13,601 nt of DNA from NCBI GenBank assembly GCA_017550765.1, contig JAFZOC010000099.1, positions 1 to 13,601 of the forward strand, in the 5' to 3' direction. This document shows positions 12,470-13,601 of this stretch, in pieces. The notes under the pieces were generated by a model that was given only the letters and a program-made list of their open reading frames with translations, did no database searches and was not told where the DNA came from. The DNA is from Oscillospiraceae bacterium. GTDB taxonomy: Bacteria; Bacillota_A; Clostridia; Oscillospirales; Oscillospiraceae. How positions within the stretch are numbered: position 1 is the first letter of the stretch; every line of letters starts with the position of its first letter. A program made the position numbers and the translations under genes.

Positions 12470-13601
12470 TTACAGCTTCCTGCAGGGCTGTCCGCCGTTG
12501 ACGGTCACGCCGTCTTCGCTGAAGGCGATTTTGACCATGCCGAGCTTCCGGCCGAATTCGTTTTCGCCGATGGGATACAGCTGATAGGTCAGCTCGTCGC
12601 CGTCGTCGTCGATGGCCCTCGCCCAGAGCTCGCCGCCCTGCATCCAAACCTCGTCGATGAGGTAATCAGCGTCCTCGGGGTGCTCGTACTTGCCGCACCA
12701 GCTCTCCCAGTTGGACTTGTCGGGGTTCTGCACGGCAATCTCCTCGATGGTGCGGACGGGCTCGGGTTCCTTGTCCGCGGCCACGGCCTGCAGGCCGTCC
12801 CAATAGCCCTCGAAGGCTCTGTAATCCATGGGATCGCGGCTGTCCAGGATGATCAGGACCCGGTCCGCGTCGATCCAGCGCCCGAACCAGGTGGCGACGC
12901 CGGGCATACCGCCGGAATGGCTGACGACGAGCCCGAGCTTTTCGTCATGTTCGACGCACCAGCCGAAGCCGTAGCCGCTGTCCTCATCAAAGCCCGCGAT
13001 CTTGCCGTTGTTCAGTTTTGCGGCGGTGTACATGAGCCTTTGCTCCTCGAGGGTGAGCACCTTCTCCTCCCGCAGGGCCCGGTCCCACTTCAACATGTCA
13101 AAGAGGTTGGTGTAGACGTAGTCGTCGCCGTTCAGACCGTCGAAGGCGACCACGTCCCCGTCTTCCTCGGAGTCGATATCGGCGACGGGCTTTCCGTTTT
13201 CCATCACCGTCGCCCGGGCGTACTTTTCAAAGGGAACGCCGTCCCGACGGATGTGGCAGCAGCGGGTGTTTGTCATTCCCGCGGGCTCGAAGATGTTCTT
13301 TTGCAGGAAGTCCTCGAAGGGGACGCCGGAGCGCCGCTCCACCAGCAGGGCCAGCAGGTTGTAGCCGGTGTTGGAGTATTCAAACTTTTCTCCGGGCGCG
13401 CCGTAGGGCTCCGCCTTGGTCTCGCAGAGGAAGCGCAGGATCTCGTCGTTGCCGGGGACCCGCTTCTCTTCCTTCCAGATCTTGATGAACCAGTCGGCGT
13501 CGTCGAAGTAATCGGGCACGCCGCCGGTGTGGGACAGCAGATGCCGGACGGTCACCCCGGGATAGGGGATCTCGGGGAAGTACCTGGTGACCTCGTCGTC
13601 C
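12470..13601 (-). CDS. S12-family serine hydrolase (beta-lactamase fold), first of array, 5' end outside window
   Basis: The frame is open to the window edge (the codons at 13600-13556 read DDEVTRYFPEIPYPG, matching the paralogues), so the N terminus with the SxxK serine is missing here. The visible 376 or so residues contain the YSN motif (codons at 13378-13370, within FEYSNTGY) and HSGG (codons from 12919, within VVSHSGGMPG). They end with the same C-terminal domain (WESWCGKYEHPEDADYLIDE, EVWMQGGELWARAIDDDGDE). It is more diverged at the DNA level from the other two than they are from each other in their 3' ends. It is the promoter-proximal member visible here; the promoter must lie outside the window. 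Function as for the paralogues: a serine hydrolase of unknown substrate. Confidence 0.88.
   Translation of the reverse strand, partial: DDEVTRYFPEIPYPGVTVRHLLSHTGGVPDYFDDADWFIKIWKEEKRVPGNDEILRFLCETKAEPYGAPGEKFEYSNTGYNLLALLVERRSGVPFEDFLQKNIFEPAGMTNTRCCHIRRDGVPFEKYARATVMENGKPVADIDSEEDGDVVAFDGLNGDDYVYTNLFDMLKWDRALREEKVLTLEEQRLMYTAAKLNNGKIAGFDEDSGYGFGWCVEHDEKLGLVVSHSGGMPGVATWFGRWIDADRVLIILDSRDPMDYRAFEGYWDGLQAVAADKEPEPVRTIEEIAVQNPDKSNWESWCGKYEHPEDADYLIDEVWMQGGELWARAIDDDGDELTYQLYPIGENEFGRKLGMVKIAFSEDGVTVNGGQPCRKL

Noticed and set aside
9603..13601. Antibiotic-resistance beta-lactamases
   Set aside because: No signal peptide is seen in the two complete copies, and there are three tandem copies with a distinctive C-terminal domain; the fold is shared by many esterases and peptidases, so a resistance role is not supported.

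Overview
The window looks like a piece of a GC-rich member of the Bacillota, probably class Clostridia from a gut-type community. Coding GC is high, Shine-Dalgarno sites are strong (GGAGG, AAGGAG), one promoter is a near-consensus sigma-A type, ATGA stop/start overlaps recur, and the protein families (lyxose isomerase with ROK-like kinase, Card1-like DUF1887 protein, serial S12 hydrolases) are common in that group. The assignment is an inference; no rRNA or tRNA marker is present.

Layout. (1) 2-1911 (+): the 3' part of a ROK/ASKHA-type sugar kinase overlapping a D-lyxose isomerase, a pentose/hexose utilisation pair, followed by a long perfect hairpin and a 16-bp tandem repeat. (2) 2168-3094 (-): an EamA/DMT transporter, divergent from the next unit. 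(3) 3342-5282 (+): a two-gene unit with its own predicted promoter and a strong terminator, encoding a Card1/Can2-like protein (CARF-type Rossmann domain plus PD-(D/E)XK nuclease) and an archaemetzincin-like zinc protease. No CRISPR array or cas gene is visible, so this is the best candidate for an undescribed signalling or defence module. (4) 5555-9128 (+): a strong promoter, a structured leader of about 185 nt ending in a terminator-like hairpin just before the ribosome binding site, then a lipoprotein with an alpha/alpha-toroid look and a membrane family-2 glycosyltransferase. Together they suggest a surface polysaccharide made under attenuation or riboswitch-like control. (5) 9129-9602: a bidirectional terminator, a short tandem repeat and a decayed minus-strand reading frame. 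(6) 9603-13601 (-): three tandem paralogous S12 (beta-lactamase family) serine hydrolases. The first is cut by the window edge, a small palindromic element lies between the first and second, and the second and third overlap by ATGA and share nearly identical 3' ends.

A cross-cutting pattern is that each of the three strong gene-end hairpins is followed immediately by a direct tandem repeat of unrelated sequence (16 bp, 26 bp, 19 bp). In two cases the repeat unit carries a piece of the hairpin's 3' arm.
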